Assembly: GCA_015057005.1 (NCBI GenBank)
Contig: SVFF01000013.1
Span: 1 to 64,000 of the forward strand
Source: Lachnospiraceae bacterium
GTDB lineage: Bacteria > Bacillota > Clostridia > Lachnospirales > Lachnospiraceae
Length of the DNA: 64,000 bases
Direction: 5' to 3'
Shown here: positions 18,018-27,142 of the stretch, in pieces
Numbering within the stretch: the stretch's first letter is position 1
Layout of the letters: each line of letters begins with the position of its first letter
Notes under the pieces: model-generated
What the model saw: only the letters and a program-made list of their open reading frames with translations
Told to the model about the DNA's origin: nothing
Databases searched by the model: none
Program-made: the position numbers and the translations under genes

Positions 18018-18953
18018 TTAGCCCAGCTGTGCAGCTACTTCTGCTGCAAAGTCCTCGCTCTTCTTCTCAAGGCCTTCACCGGTCTCGAAACGAACGAACT
18101 TCTTGATGGTCAGAGCTGCATTGTTCTCCTTAGCAACCTGTGCAACATACTGTGCAACAGTCTGCTTGCCATCTTCAGCCTTAACGTATACCTGCTCTAA
18201 CAGACATACTTCTTTCAGCTCCTTATTCAGACGGCCGATGATAGCACCCTCGATAACCTTCTCGGGCTTGCCAGCCATCTTAGGATCCTGAGCGATCTGA
18301 GCTGCGATGATCTCCTTCTCATGAGCCTTGTACTCCTCGGAAACATCTGCAGTAGCAACATACTTAGGATTCAGAGCTGCAACCTGCATTGCAACGTTGG
18401 TCATTGCTTCCTTAATTGCTTCATTAACAACATCGGTGTCAGCCTCAACGATAACACCAATTCTGCCGCCGCCGTGTACGTAAGATACAACACAGCCGTT
18501 AGCAGCTTCTACTTTTTCAAATCTTCTGATGTTCAGGTTCTCACCGATAACAGCAACCTTCTCTACCAGAGCTTCCTTAACGGTCTTGGTAGCGTCTGCA
18601 TTCCAAGCCTCAGCCATGAATGCATCCATATCAGCTGCGGTAGAGTTAACAGCCTGCTCAGCAACTGCTGCTACATACTCCTGGAACATCTCGTTCTTTG
18701 CAACGAAGTCAGTCTCAGAGTTAACCTCTACAACTGCTGCAACAGTATCGCCCTTGGTAGCGATGCGGCAGAGACCCTCTGCTGCGATTCTGCTTGCCTT
18801 CTTCTCAGCCTTTGCCTGTCCGTTCTTTCTCAGGAACTCAACAGCTTCTTCCATATTACCATTGGTCTCGTTAAGAGCCTTCTTACAATCCATCATACCT
18901 GCGCCGGTCATTTCACGCAGTTCTTTTACCATTCCTGCTGTAATAGCTGCCAT
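18018..18953 (-). CDS. tsf: elongation factor Ts
   Basis: A 311-residue cytoplasmic guanine-exchange factor for EF-Tu. The N-terminal UBA-like module (KELREMTGAGMMDCKKAL) and the conserved core motif TDFVAKN (about residues 81-87) are present, and length fits the family. GGATGACTAAC-type spacing precedes the ATG. It follows rpsB by 52 bases in the conserved rpsB-tsf order and ends at a strong terminator. In most Firmicutes pyrH and frr come next; here the terminator and an unrelated exporter do. Confidence 0.97.
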   Translation of the reverse strand: MAAITAGMVKELREMTGAGMMDCKKALNETNGNMEEAVEFLRKNGQAKAEKKASRIAAEGLCRIATKGDTVAAVVEVNSETDFVAKNEMFQEYVAAVAEQAVNSTAADMDAFMAEAWNADATKTVKEALVEKVAVIGENLNIRRFEKVEAANGCVVSYVHGGGRIGVIVEADTDVVNEAIKEAMTNVAMQVAALNPKYVATADVSEEYKAHEKEIIAAQIAQDPKMAGKPEKVIEGAIIGRLNKELKEVCLLEQVYVKAEDGKQTVAQYVAQVAKENNAALTIKKFVRFETGEGLEKKSEDFAAEVAAQLG

Positions 18954-19005
18954 AGTTAGTCATCCTTTCTTATTCTAAAAGTCTATTTTCATTGATAGCC
19001 GAAAA

Positions 19006-19752
19006 TTACTCAGCGTCTGCAACTTCCTCAATATCGGTAGCTTCTACTTCAACTGCCTCGTAAACAGCCTCACCCTGGTTAGCCTCGATAACAGCGTCTG
19101 CCATCTTGGAAACGATCAGCTTAACTGCTCTGATAGCGTCATCATTACCGGGAATGATGTAATCCAGCTCTTCGGGATCACAGTTAGTATCGCCGATACC
19201 GATCAGGGTAATACCAAGAGAATGAGCCTCCTGTACACAGATCTTCTCTTTCTTAGGGTCTACTACGAAAATAGCATCAGGGATTCTGGACATGTTCTTG
19301 ATACCGCCAAGGTTCTTCTCCAGCTTCTCCCACTCTTTCTTTAATTCGATAACTTCTTTCTTAGGCAGTACATCAAAGGTACCATCCTGAGACATGGTCT
19401 CGATAGCGTGTAATCTTGCGATACGGGACTGGATGGTCTTGAAGTTGGTGAGCATACCACCTAACCATCTCTCGTTTACATAGAACATACCGCAACGCTC
19501 TGCCTCGGTCTTAACAGCATCCTGAGCCTGCTTCTTGGTACCAACGAAAAGGATGGTGCCGCCCTGTGCAGCGATCTCAGAGATTGCCTTGTAAGCCTCA
19601 TCAACCTTACCTACAGACTTCTGCAGATCGATGATGTGGATACCGTTTCTCTCGGTGAAGATGTAAGGAGCCATCTTAGGGTTCCATCTTCTGGTCTGAT
19701 GTCCAAAATGAACACCTGCTTCAAGTAACTGTTTCATAGAAATAACGCTCAT
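19006..19752 (-). CDS. rpsB: 30S ribosomal protein S2
   Basis: A 248-residue protein with the S2 signature regions: [20 protein letters not shown] at the start, [15 protein letters not shown] and [12 protein letters not shown] in the centre, and [12 protein letters not shown] followed by [20 protein letters not shown]. The C-terminal 20 residues are acidic. GGAGGT precedes the ATG. It has its own strong promoter and a leader of about 165 nt, and is the first gene of the rpsB-tsf operon. Confidence 0.97.
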   Translation of the reverse strand: MSVISMKQLLEAGVHFGHQTRRWNPKMAPYIFTERNGIHIIDLQKSVGKVDEAYKAISEIAAQGGTILFVGTKKQAQDAVKTEAERCGMFYVNERWLGGMLTNFKTIQSRIARLHAIETMSQDGTFDVLPKKEVIELKKEWEKLEKNLGGIKNMSRIPDAIFVVDPKKEKICVQEAHSLGITLIGIGDTNCDPEELDYIIPGNDDAIRAVKLIVSKMADAVIEANQGEAVYEAVEVEATDIEEVADAE

Positions 19753-19918
19753 TTTTTTACCTCCATTTGGTTAGAATCTTCCGCTCTCCCTTTCCGTAAG
19801 CACATCTGTGCCTCCGTGCCGGATCCGCGTTAAGTACCCGGACTGCTCTGAAGACTACCCTCACACGCTCTGCTTGGGCACCATCCTCAGATCGGGATGC
19901 GTGTTTTTTAGTCACAAC
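19753..19918 (-). promoter_or_regulatory. rpsB leader, candidate structured r-protein leader RNA
   Basis: About 165 nt separate the predicted transcription start from the rpsB ATG. The leader is GC-rich and contains possible helices (GCACA-ga-TGTGC; GTGCC pairing with GGCAC). Autoregulatory leaders are common ahead of ribosomal protein operons, but I cannot assign this to a described family. Confidence 0.35.
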
Positions 19919-19924
19919 GCGAGT

Positions 19925-19953
19925 ATTATAACACAGAAAAACCCCTCTTGCAA
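19925..19953 (-). promoter_or_regulatory. promoter of rpsB-tsf, overlapping the codY terminator
   Basis: -35 TTGCAA (19948-19953) lies in the loop and inner stem of the codY terminator hairpin; a 17-base spacer leads to -10 TATAAT (19925-19930). Confidence 0.75.
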
Positions 19954-19963
19954 GGGGTTTTTA
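19936..19963 (-). terminator. codY terminator
   Basis: AAAAACCCCTTGCAAGAGGGGTTTTT on the minus strand forms a GC-capped hairpin followed by five T, 42 bases after the codY stop. Symmetric A/T flanks would also allow function on the plus strand. Confidence 0.85.
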
Positions 19964-20004
19964 CTAGAATATTCCAAGATTATTACTGTGCTTTTCAAAT
20001 GATT

Positions 20005-20787
20005 TTACTTATTCTGGCGCTTCAGTTCTTCCACCTCATCAAAGACCACATCATTGAGCACTTTGATGTAGGTTCCCTTCATACCGGAGGAACGGGACTC
20101 AATAACACCGGCACTTTCAAATTTGCGGAGTGCATTGACGATCACGGAGCGGGTAATACCTACACGGTCAGCAATCTTGCTGGCTACCAAGATGCCCTCC
20201 ATTCCGTTCAGTTCGTCGAATATATGTGTGATAGCTTCCATCTCGGAGAAGGAAAGGGTGCTGATTGCTGATTTGACAACTGCAACCTTGCGGTTCTCCT
20301 CAGCGCTCTCCTCGTTCACTGCACGGAGCATTTCCAGACCCACTACGGTGCCGCCGTACTCGCAAAGGATAATGTCGTCAATATCGTACTGTTCATTGCA
20401 CTTGTAAACAAACATAGTACCCAGGCGTTCTCCTGCAATCTCAATGGGATTGATGATAGCCTGGTATTTCTTAGTGTCAATTTTTTCAAATCCAAGGGTC
20501 TGCAGATTTACATTCTCCTTGGTGGAAAGTACGCCCAGAAAACGTTCATTCAGCATGCTGTCAATAAAGCCGCCTACATTTTCATCGATCAGTTCGGTAA
20601 TGTTTTCTACACCGTCTGCCTTGCCGATGCCCAGCACTTTACCCTTACGGCTGATCACCAGCACATTGGAACCCAAAATCTCCCGCATTACCTTACAGAT
20701 ATCATTAAACACTACTTTACTGGAATTATTATTATGTAATAATTTTCCAATTTTCCTCGTCTTATCCAACAACTGCACACTACTCAT
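20005..20787 (-). CDS. codY: GTP-sensing global transcriptional repressor CodY
   Basis: A 260-residue DNA-binding regulator. Residues 1-155 form the GAF-like branched-chain amino-acid sensing domain (LLDKTRKIGKLLHNN at the start), and the C-terminal winged helix is almost canonical (ASKIADRVGITRSVIVNALR). CodY represses amino-acid, nutrient uptake and virulence/sporulation genes when GTP and branched-chain amino acids are plentiful. GGAGGAATAGAT precedes the ATG. It follows topA but has its own promoter and terminator. Confidence 0.97.
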   Translation of the reverse strand: MSSVQLLDKTRKIGKLLHNNNSSKVVFNDICKVMREILGSNVLVISRKGKVLGIGKADGVENITELIDENVGGFIDSMLNERFLGVLSTKENVNLQTLGFEKIDTKKYQAIINPIEIAGERLGTMFVYKCNEQYDIDDIILCEYGGTVVGLEMLRAVNEESAEENRKVAVVKSAISTLSFSEMEAITHIFDELNGMEGILVASKIADRVGITRSVIVNALRKFESAGVIESRSSGMKGTYIKVLNDVVFDEVEELKRQNK

Positions 20788-20855
20788 ATCTATTCCTCCG
20801 CGCCAACACTGTTTTCACACAATTCAAAAAGAATAATGCGAGATTACTGTAAATT

Positions 20856-20884
20856 ATTGTAACACAGTTATTTGCAGATTACAA
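20856..20884 (-). promoter_or_regulatory. codY promoter
   Basis: -35 TTGTAA (20879-20884), 17-base spacer, -10 TACAAT (20856-20861), about 70 bases before the codY start. Confidence 0.65.
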
Positions 20885-20939
20885 TGCACATATTGTTAAA
20901 TTATTCGTATTTTTTGTATTTTCCAAGAAAATTCTGACA

Positions 20940-22943
20940 CTATTCCGTCTTTTCTGCCGCCGCTGCAGCCTTTTCCGCCGTAGGCTTCTGCCAGCTCATG
21001 AAATCACATTCCGGATGACCGATACAGCCGTAATATCTTCTGCCCTTTCTGGTCTTCTTGACTACGATATCCTTGCCGCAGTTGGGACAGGCAACACCGA
21101 TCTTCTCAAAAAACGGTTTGGTATTGCGGCACTCAGGGAAACCGGGGCAGGCCAGGAAACGACCGTGAGGACCGTACTTGTACACCATTTTACGCCCGCA
21201 GTTCTCACAAACCTCATCGGACTCCTCGTCAGCGATCGTCACTTCCTCCAATTCTTTTTCTGCATTCTGCACTGCCTCTTCCAGATCGGGATAAAAGTTG
21301 GCGATGATAGTCTTCCATTTCACAGTTCCCACTTCTACGCCGTCTAACAGCGCTTCCATATTGGCAGTAAAATTCACGTCCACAATGGTGGGGAAGGCGT
21401 CACGCATCATGCGGTCCACCACTTCTCCCAACTCAGTCACGTAAATATTTTTATTTTCTTTGATAATATATCTTCTGGCAAGAATCGTTGTAATGGTAGG
21501 CGCATAGGTACTGGGACGTCCGATGCCCAGTTCCTCCAGGGCTCTCACCAGACTTGCCTCCGTGTAATGGGCAGGCGGCTGGGTGAAATGCTGCTTGGGA
21601 TCAAAGGAAAGAAACTCCAGAACACTCTCCGTGCTCAGGGCACCGGTCAGTCCGTTTTCTTCCTCCCTATCTTCTTCACGCACATAAACGCTCATAAAGC
21701 CGTCAAAAACCATTCTGGATGCAGAAAGCGTGAAAATGTGCTCTCCTGCCTGAACCTTTACTGCAGTGGTCTCGTATCTTGCTGCACTCATGCGGCTTGC
21801 CATGAAACGCTTCCAGATCAGCTGATACAGACGGAACAGGTCTCTGGGAAGTTCCTCCTTAACAGCCACGGGAATTCTCGCCGGATCGGTGGGACGAATG
21901 GCCTCATGGGCATCCTGGATCTTCTGGCCGCCTTTCTTATCAGTCATAACTTCTGCCTGATACTTTTCACCGTACTGTGCACCGATAAATTCTCTGGCCA
22001 TATTTTCAGCTTCTTCAGAGACACGGGTAGAATCGGTACGCAGATAAGTGATCAGACCCACTGTACCTTCCCCTTTGATGTCCACACCTTCATAAAGCTG
22101 CTGTGCCAGACGCATGGTCTTCTGGGTGGAAAAATTCAGTACCTTACTTGCCTCCTGCTGCAGTGTGGATGTCGTAAAGGGAAGGGGCGCTTTTTTGATA
22201 CGCTCGCCCTTTTTCACTTCTGCCACTTTATAAACAGCTCCCTCCAGGGATTCCATGATTCCATCAACCTGCTCCTTGCAGGTAACATTCTGTTTTCCTG
22301 CCAAAGTACCGTAATACCTGGCACTGATAGTCTTCTTCTCGTCCTTCACCTTCAGATTGGCATCCAGAGTCCAATACTCCTCAGGTACAAAAGCATCAAT
22401 CTCCGCTTCTCTGTCACAGATGATTCGCAAAGCCACGGACTGTACACGGCCTGCACTTAAGCCACGCTTTACCTTTGCCCACAAAAGAGGAGAAATGCGG
22501 TAACCAACCATACGGTCCAGGGCACGGCGGGCCTGCTGGGCATCCACCAGATTCATATCGATCTCCCTGGCATTTTTCAGGGATTCCTTAACTGCTTTCT
22601 TGGTGATTTCATTGAAAGCAATCCGGTATACCTTCTTGTTCTCAAGCTTCAGGGCATGATACAGGTGCCAGGAAATAGCCTCACCCTCACGGTCCGGGTC
22701 AGTTGCCAGATATATTTTTTCAGCCTTTTTTACTTCCTTGCGCAGATTGGCCAGGATATCTCCCTTGCCACGGATGGTAATATATTTGGGCTCGTAATCA
22801 TTTTTTACATCAATTCCCAGTGAACTCTTGGGCAGATCACGGACATGTCCGTTGCTGGCTGCCACCTCGTAATTGGCCCCCAGGAATTTCTTTATTGTCT
22901 TCACCTTTGCAGGTGATTCCACAATCACTAAATATTTTGCCAT
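20940..22943 (-). CDS. topA: DNA topoisomerase I (type IA)
   Basis: A 667-residue enzyme relaxing negative supercoils. The Toprim domain starts at once (MAKYLVIVESPAKVKTIKK) with the DPDREGEA acidic motif; the catalytic-Tyr region is LITYLRTDSTRVS (Tyr near residue 300). Two C-terminal zinc ribbons are visible (CENCGRKM...CPGFPEC; CPNCGKDI...CIGHPEC). Open frame continues 49 codons upstream, but AAGGGG ahead of the ATG at 22943 and family alignment fix the start there. It is the first gene of the topA-codY segment. Confidence 0.97.
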   Translation of the reverse strand: MAKYLVIVESPAKVKTIKKFLGANYEVAASNGHVRDLPKSSLGIDVKNDYEPKYITIRGKGDILANLRKEVKKAEKIYLATDPDREGEAISWHLYHALKLENKKVYRIAFNEITKKAVKESLKNAREIDMNLVDAQQARRALDRMVGYRISPLLWAKVKRGLSAGRVQSVALRIICDREAEIDAFVPEEYWTLDANLKVKDEKKTISARYYGTLAGKQNVTCKEQVDGIMESLEGAVYKVAEVKKGERIKKAPLPFTTSTLQQEASKVLNFSTQKTMRLAQQLYEGVDIKGEGTVGLITYLRTDSTRVSEEAENMAREFIGAQYGEKYQAEVMTDKKGGQKIQDAHEAIRPTDPARIPVAVKEELPRDLFRLYQLIWKRFMASRMSAARYETTAVKVQAGEHIFTLSASRMVFDGFMSVYVREEDREEENGLTGALSTESVLEFLSFDPKQHFTQPPAHYTEASLVRALEELGIGRPSTYAPTITTILARRYIIKENKNIYVTELGEVVDRMMRDAFPTIVDVNFTANMEALLDGVEVGTVKWKTIIANFYPDLEEAVQNAEKELEEVTIADEESDEVCENCGRKMVYKYGPHGRFLACPGFPECRNTKPFFEKIGVACPNCGKDIVVKKTRKGRRYYGCIGHPECDFMSWQKPTAEKAAAAAEKTE

Positions 22944-23170
22944 TATTTTTCCCCTTACATTCAATGCCTGCCCGGGTGTACACCCCCGTGCTCCCGGCAG
23001 GATCGGCGTCCTGAAATCCAACTTCTCACAGCCGCCGTAATCGTGACCCACTATACACCAAAAAAGCGGGGGACGCAAGTCATTTCTCAAAATTAACCTT
23101 TTTTTAATATTACTTCAGATTTTTTTAAGACTGCCTATTCTAATTTAATTCCAAGCCAGCCTTAAAATTG
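22944..23170. other. gap upstream of topA with a leader hairpin
   Basis: The topA leader carries a GC-rich stem (CCTGCC 22967-22972 pairing with GGCAGG 22996-23001) enclosing a GGGTGTACACCC palindrome, which could influence topA expression. The remaining AT-rich bases to 23170 contain no recognisable gene or clear minus-strand promoter. Confidence 0.4.
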
Positions 23171-23199
23171 TTGACATAGATATTATTGCATATTATTAT
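23171..23199 (+). promoter_or_regulatory. promoter of the Rpn-family gene
   Basis: Consensus -35 TTGACA (23171-23176), 17-base spacer, -10 TATTAT (23194-23199); about 120 bases of leader follow. Confidence 0.7.
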
Positions 23200-23325
23200 C
23201 AACACAAGGAAACTTCTTGATTTTCTGATTTTCTAATATCAAATGGCATTTCTGCCGTTTACCCCACCTTAAAACAAATGAATAATGGCAGAAGCTGTAG
23301 CTTTATGCCGGATAGGAGAAAACAC

Positions 23326-24372
23326 ATGCAAAAGAAAGAATTACTATTTAAAATTGCAACCGGTAAGATGAAATATACACTTACCAACGATTATTTATTT
23401 CGCGCCACATGGCAGAAATGCAAAAATGCTTTAAAACAATTGATATGCTCTCTTCTGGGGTTAGAACATGAAGATATCATTTCAATCGAAATCATGAATC
23501 CTATTGAATTGGGAAAAAGCATTGAAGCAAAAGACTTCATTTTAGATATCAGGGTACTCCTTAACAATAATACCATTATCAATCTTGAAATGCAGGTTCT
23601 GAACCTGGGCAATTGGCCGGAGCGCTCACTGACTTACTTATGCCGTTCGTTCGATAAATTGAACAGCGGAGACAACTATGTTGATGTAAAATCTGTCATT
23701 CAAGTCTGTTTTCTGGACTTTACACTTTTCAAAGAATATCCCGAATTTTTCAGCACATATATGTTCACCAATATCAAAAATCACATAATCTATAGTGACA
23801 AGCTAAAGCTGTATGTGATAGACTTAACTTGTATTGATAAAGCCACCGAAGAAGATAAAATCCGAGGCATTCACCACTGGGCAAAGCTTTTCAAAGCCAC
23901 CACATGGGAGGAAATCAAGATGTTAACAGCAGACAATACTTTTTTAGAAGAAGCAGCAGAAACTGTATTTCAACTCAGTGCAGAAGAACAGATACGTATG
24001 CAGTGCGAAGCAAGAGAAGACTATTACAGGCAACAGCGTTATATCCAACAAAAACTGGAAAGGCTGGCAGAATTGGAATCCAAAGAGCACCAAATGCTCC
24101 ACAATGTTGCAAAGTTGGAAAAAGAAATGTTATGCCTGAGCGAAAGTAATGTAGCTTTACAAAAGGACAATCAAACCTTACAGGAAGACAATCACGTTCT
24201 GCAGGAAGACAATCATGCTCTGCAAAAAGACAATCATGCTCTGCAAAAAGACAATCACGCTCTGCAGGAAGAAAATCAAAATCTATTGGAAAGTAATAAA
24301 GAAAAGGATGCAGAAATCGCACGTTTAAAAATGATGCTTGCAAACAATCACACCCAAAAGGAATCTTTATAA
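23326..24372 (+). CDS. Rpn family recombination-promoting nuclease / PD-(D/E)XK transposase-like
   Basis: A 348-residue protein. The N-terminal 230 residues match the PD-(D/E)XK family of Rpn/RpnA-like DNA endonucleases: NDYLFRATW start region, an Asp in FILDIRV and the E-x-Q motif in INLEMQVLN, then PERSLTYLCRSFDKL. Rpn proteins cut DNA and stimulate RecA-independent recombination. The C-terminal third is a long coiled coil; residues about 278-326 are near-perfect seven-residue repeats (L-Q-K/E-D-N-H-A). AGGAG seven bases before the ATG at 23326 decides the start over an upstream ATG at 23278. It stands alone with a strong promoter. Confidence 0.8.
   Translation: MQKKELLFKIATGKMKYTLTNDYLFRATWQKCKNALKQLICSLLGLEHEDIISIEIMNPIELGKSIEAKDFILDIRVLLNNNTIINLEMQVLNLGNWPERSLTYLCRSFDKLNSGDNYVDVKSVIQVCFLDFTLFKEYPEFFSTYMFTNIKNHIIYSDKLKLYVIDLTCIDKATEEDKIRGIHHWAKLFKATTWEEIKMLTADNTFLEEAAETVFQLSAEEQIRMQCEAREDYYRQQRYIQQKLERLAELESKEHQMLHNVAKLEKEMLCLSESNVALQKDNQTLQEDNHVLQEDNHALQKDNHALQKDNHALQEENQNLLESNKEKDAEIARLKMMLANNHTQKESL
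24157..24303 (+). repeat. 21-bp tandem repeat inside the Rpn-like gene
   Basis: Seven consecutive 21-bp units encode heptads: LQKDNQT, LQEDNHV, LQEDNHA, LQKDNHA, LQKDNHA, LQEENQN and a diverged LLESNKE. The two central units are nearly identical in DNA, so copy number could vary by slippage without a frameshift. Confidence 0.9.
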
Positions 24373-24500
24373 GATGTCCAAAATACGGCTTGCCCATCAT
24401 TCCTTGCGCTACTGTGATCCAACATTTGCGCAGCATCCGGGAGTTTAATATTTTTTAAATCTTATCCGATGCACGGTTGATACTCTAATATAACAGAAAT

Positions 24501-24553
24501 CCCGGACAATTGACTCCTTCATCAGAAAATGTCAACCGTCCGGGACTTTTTTT
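24501..24553. terminator. shared terminator between convergent genes
   Basis: CCCGGAC...GTCCGGG arms with a further TTGAC/GTCAA pairing, followed on the plus strand by ACTTTTTTT. It ends the Rpn gene; the T-run overlaps the stop of the minus-strand amidohydrolase, which it may also serve. Confidence 0.8.
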
Positions 24554-25697
24554 ATTTCACTTTCTTACCATCAATCAGCACTTCCACTATGTTGGTGGAA
24601 ACCTCAAAAGGACAGCCGTCAGCAATGACGATATCTGCATCCTTGCCTACTTCCAGAGAACCCACTCTGTCCCCAATTCCTGCATGCTTTGCAGGGTTGA
24701 TGGTGATAGCCTGAAGGGCCTGGAAAGGATCCATGCCGGCCTTTACTGCCATGCCGGCACACAGGGGCAGATGCTCCTGGGAGATTACCGGTGAATCAGT
24801 GATAATGGAAACCTGACAGCCGGCCTTAGCCAGAATGCCGGGCGTTTCCCAATTTCTGTTGCGGTTTTCAAACTTGCCGGGATTGGTCATTGTAGGGCCG
24901 ATTGCCAGAGGCACATTTAAAGCCACCAGCTCATCCACGATCAAATGCCCCTCTGTCACATGTTCCAGGGTCAGTTTTACATCAAATTCTTTGGCAATAC
25001 GGGCTGCTGTCAGGATATCTGCTGCTGCATGAGCATGACACTTGATGGGGATCTCCTTTTTCAGCACAGGGATCAGCGCCTCCATCTTCATATCAAATGC
25101 AGGTTTTTTGAAAATATCATCTCCTGCCGCCTCTTTCTTGGCCAAATACTCTCTTGCCTTGAAAAGATACTCACGCAAAATAGCTGCCGTGGTCATACGG
25201 CTGGAGTCTTTTTTGTCTCTGTAACAGCGCTTGGGGTTCTCACCAAAAGCGCACTTCATGGCAACACCGTCGCGGATCAGCATCTCTTCAGCAGAATTGC
25301 CCACAGTCTTTAAGGTGGTAAAGGTACCGCCGATTACATTGGCACTTCCGGGGCCTACGCACACACTTGTTACACCTGCCTTGGCTGCTGTCTTGAAAGT
25401 AGGTTCCAGAGGTTTCACGCCATCAAGACCGCGCAGATGAGGAACTGCAATATCATTGTACTCATTGTAATCGGCACCTTCGTAACCGATTCCGTAGCCA
25501 TCCAGACCGATGTGACCGTGGGCCTCCACAAAACCGGGATACACTTCCAGACCTGCAGCATCAATTATTTCCGCATCCGCCGGGATTTCCAGAGCCGTAC
25601 CAATGGCAACAATCTTCCCGTTCTCAATTAAAATATCACGTATCACAGCCTCTCTTGCGACCGCATCATGTACATTACCGTTTTTTATACAAAGCAT
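24552..25697 (-). CDS. amidohydrolase family metal-dependent hydrolase
   Basis: A 381-residue TIM-barrel hydrolase with the amidohydrolase N-terminal beta-sandwich (IKNGNVHD...DILIENGKIVAIG). Metal ligands are seen in order: HxH in VEAHGHIG, a His in IKCHAHAAADI, another in LTLEHVTEGH and the Asp of IITDSPVIS. It resembles imidazolonepropionase-like and prolidase-like amidohydrolases; substrate cannot be named. ATG 25697 has AGGAGG eight bases upstream and is preferred to an ATG seven codons earlier. It is the third gene behind the SPFH and Arc-like genes. Confidence 0.85.
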   Translation of the reverse strand: MLCIKNGNVHDAVAREAVIRDILIENGKIVAIGTALEIPADAEIIDAAGLEVYPGFVEAHGHIGLDGYGIGYEGADYNEYNDIAVPHLRGLDGVKPLEPTFKTAAKAGVTSVCVGPGSANVIGGTFTTLKTVGNSAEEMLIRDGVAMKCAFGENPKRCYRDKKDSSRMTTAAILREYLFKAREYLAKKEAAGDDIFKKPAFDMKMEALIPVLKKEIPIKCHAHAAADILTAARIAKEFDVKLTLEHVTEGHLIVDELVALNVPLAIGPTMTNPGKFENRNRNWETPGILAKAGCQVSIITDSPVISQEHLPLCAGMAVKAGMDPFQALQAITINPAKHAGIGDRVGSLEVGKDADIVIADGCPFEVSTNIVEVLIDGKKVK

Positions 25698-25731
25698 CTC
25701 TTCAACCTCCTGCATCAAATTATTACATATA

Positions 25732-25962
25732 TTATATATCTAATTCGATTCCCTCGTCCATGGTTTCTGACACATATTTTCCGTTCTTTCTGCGCTGCCT
25801 CACACATTCCGTCAACAAATACTCAATCTGACCGTTTATAGAGCGGAAATCATCCTCAGCCCAGGCTGCCAGCTGATTGTAAAGCTTTGCAGAAATGCGC
25901 AAAGGTACCTGTTTTTTGTCGTCAGTCTTTTTTTCAAGTTTCTTGTTTTCAGGCATCAGCAT
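25732..25962 (-). CDS. Arc/CopG-like ribbon-helix-helix protein
   Basis: A 76-residue protein. The central segment [20 protein letters not shown] followed by [17 protein letters not shown] fits the Arc/MetJ ribbon-helix-helix fold that binds DNA as a dimer. A Lys-rich N-terminus precedes it and an acidic tail follows. The open frame reaches a GTG at 25965, but that codon abuts GGAGA; the ATG at 25962 or 25956 is more credible. It lies 10 bases after the SPFH gene. No toxin partner is adjacent, so a regulator of the operon is likelier than an antitoxin. Confidence 0.7.
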   Translation of the reverse strand: MLMPENKKLEKKTDDKKQVPLRISAKLYNQLAAWAEDDFRSINGQIEYLLTECVRQRRKNGKYVSETMDEGIELDI

Positions 25963-25975
25963 CACTCTCCATATT

Positions 25976-27004
25976 TTAGTACAGACTTCCTGAATTCACA
26001 ATGGGCTGGGCATCCTTATTGCCGCAGAGCACAACCAGCAGATTGGAAACCATTGCGGCCTTTCTCTCATCATCCAATTCTACAATATTGCTCTCATTCA
26101 GCTTCTGCAGGGCCATATCCACCATGCCTACCGCACCGTCTACGATCATCTTGCGGGCATCAATAATAGCAGAAGCCTGCTGACGCTGAAGCATCACAGC
26201 CGCAATTTCGGGCGCATATGCCAGGTAAGTAATGCGGGCCTCAATGATCTCAATACCGGCCTCATTGACTCTTGTCTGGATCTCGTCACGGATTCTCGCT
26301 GCTACGATCTCACTGGAACCGCGAAGGGAACCTTCATCCGGTTCTCCATCTCCCGTAGTATCTACATTCTGCGCCACATCATACGGATAAATACGCACAA
26401 TGTTTCGAAGTGCCGCATCACACTGAATGGAAAGAAATTCCTTGTAATTGTCCACGTTAAACACTGCTTTAGCTGTATCGGTAATCCGCCAGATCACCGC
26501 AATGCCGATTTCCACAGGATTGCCCAGACAATCGTTAACCTTCTGCTTATTGTTGTTGAGGGTCATCACTTTCAGGGAAATTTTCTTGCTCACCTCATGA
26601 AGACTTGCGTTCACACCATTGGCATTCACAGTGATCTGTCCTGCCGCAGCATTTCCGGAATCCACATCTCCGCTCTGGCGTAAAGTAGTCTTAGCTGCGG
26701 GATTTACCGCAGAAACAAAAGGATTTACAAAATAAAATCCCTCGCCCTTAAGCGTACCGATATATTTGCCGAAAAGTGTCAGCACCAGTGCCTCCTGAGG
26801 TTTCAACACCTTCAGACCGCACAAAGGAATCCAACCCAGACAAATCCAAATTATACCAATTACCACCATGATCACACCCAGCCACACAATGCTCTCCATA
26901 ACAAAAGCACCCAAAATCGTAATCCCCACAAACACCAGATACACCAAAATAGTAAGTAACATAGCAGGCATTCCAGCCTTTGCTTTCAATAATCTTTCCT
27001 CCAT
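25976..27004 (-). CDS. SPFH/Band-7 domain membrane protein (stomatin-like)
   Basis: A 342-residue protein. Two hydrophobic helices near residues 12-56 anchor it; a short [20 protein letters not shown] strand opens the SPFH domain, which continues through [20 protein letters not shown] and [21 protein letters not shown] short helical segment ([18 protein letters not shown]) follows, as in flotillin/prohibitin relatives that scaffold membrane microdomains. AAGGAGG seven bases ahead of the ATG at 27004 decides the start over an ATG 16 codons upstream. It leads an apparent operon with the Arc-like protein and the amidohydrolase. Confidence 0.85.
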   Translation of the reverse strand: MEERLLKAKAGMPAMLLTILVYLVFVGITILGAFVMESIVWLGVIMVVIGIIWICLGWIPLCGLKVLKPQEALVLTLFGKYIGTLKGEGFYFVNPFVSAVNPAAKTTLRQSGDVDSGNAAAGQITVNANGVNASLHEVSKKISLKVMTLNNNKQKVNDCLGNPVEIGIAVIWRITDTAKAVFNVDNYKEFLSIQCDAALRNIVRIYPYDVAQNVDTTGDGEPDEGSLRGSSEIVAARIRDEIQTRVNEAGIEIIEARITYLAYAPEIAAVMLQRQQASAIIDARKMIVDGAVGMVDMALQKLNESNIVELDDERKAAMVSNLLVVLCGNKDAQPIVNSGSLY

Positions 27005-27084
27005 TGTAAAACCTCCTTCATTCATCGCTTCTTTCACTGTTTCTTTCATCATACAACCTCTTAATTGTATTTCTTTATGATATC

Positions 27085-27113
27085 ATTTTAATATCACTTT
27101 GTCTTTATGTCAA
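27085..27113 (-). promoter_or_regulatory. promoter of the SPFH operon
   Basis: -35 TTGACA (27108-27113), 17-base spacer, -10 TAAAAT (27085-27090). Confidence 0.7.
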
Positions 27114-27142
27114 GATTTAATTCATCGACAAACATTTCTGAA

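Noticed and set aside
20916..20934. Possible CodY box upstream of codY (ATTTTC and GAAAAT arms).
   Set aside because: The arms are separated by three bases instead of one, so it departs from the known AATTTTCWGAAAATT motif and lies close to the topA stop.
21567..22460. Plus-strand frame of 297 codons opposite topA.
   Set aside because: Antisense shadow of conserved topoisomerase sequence.
22944..23090. A 49-residue N-terminal extension of TopA.
   Set aside because: Type IA topoisomerases begin with MxKxLVIVESPAK, and an AAGGGG site precedes that ATG.
25732..27004. Arc-like protein and neighbour as a toxin-antitoxin pair.
   Set aside because: The neighbour is an SPFH membrane protein and no toxin fold is adjacent.
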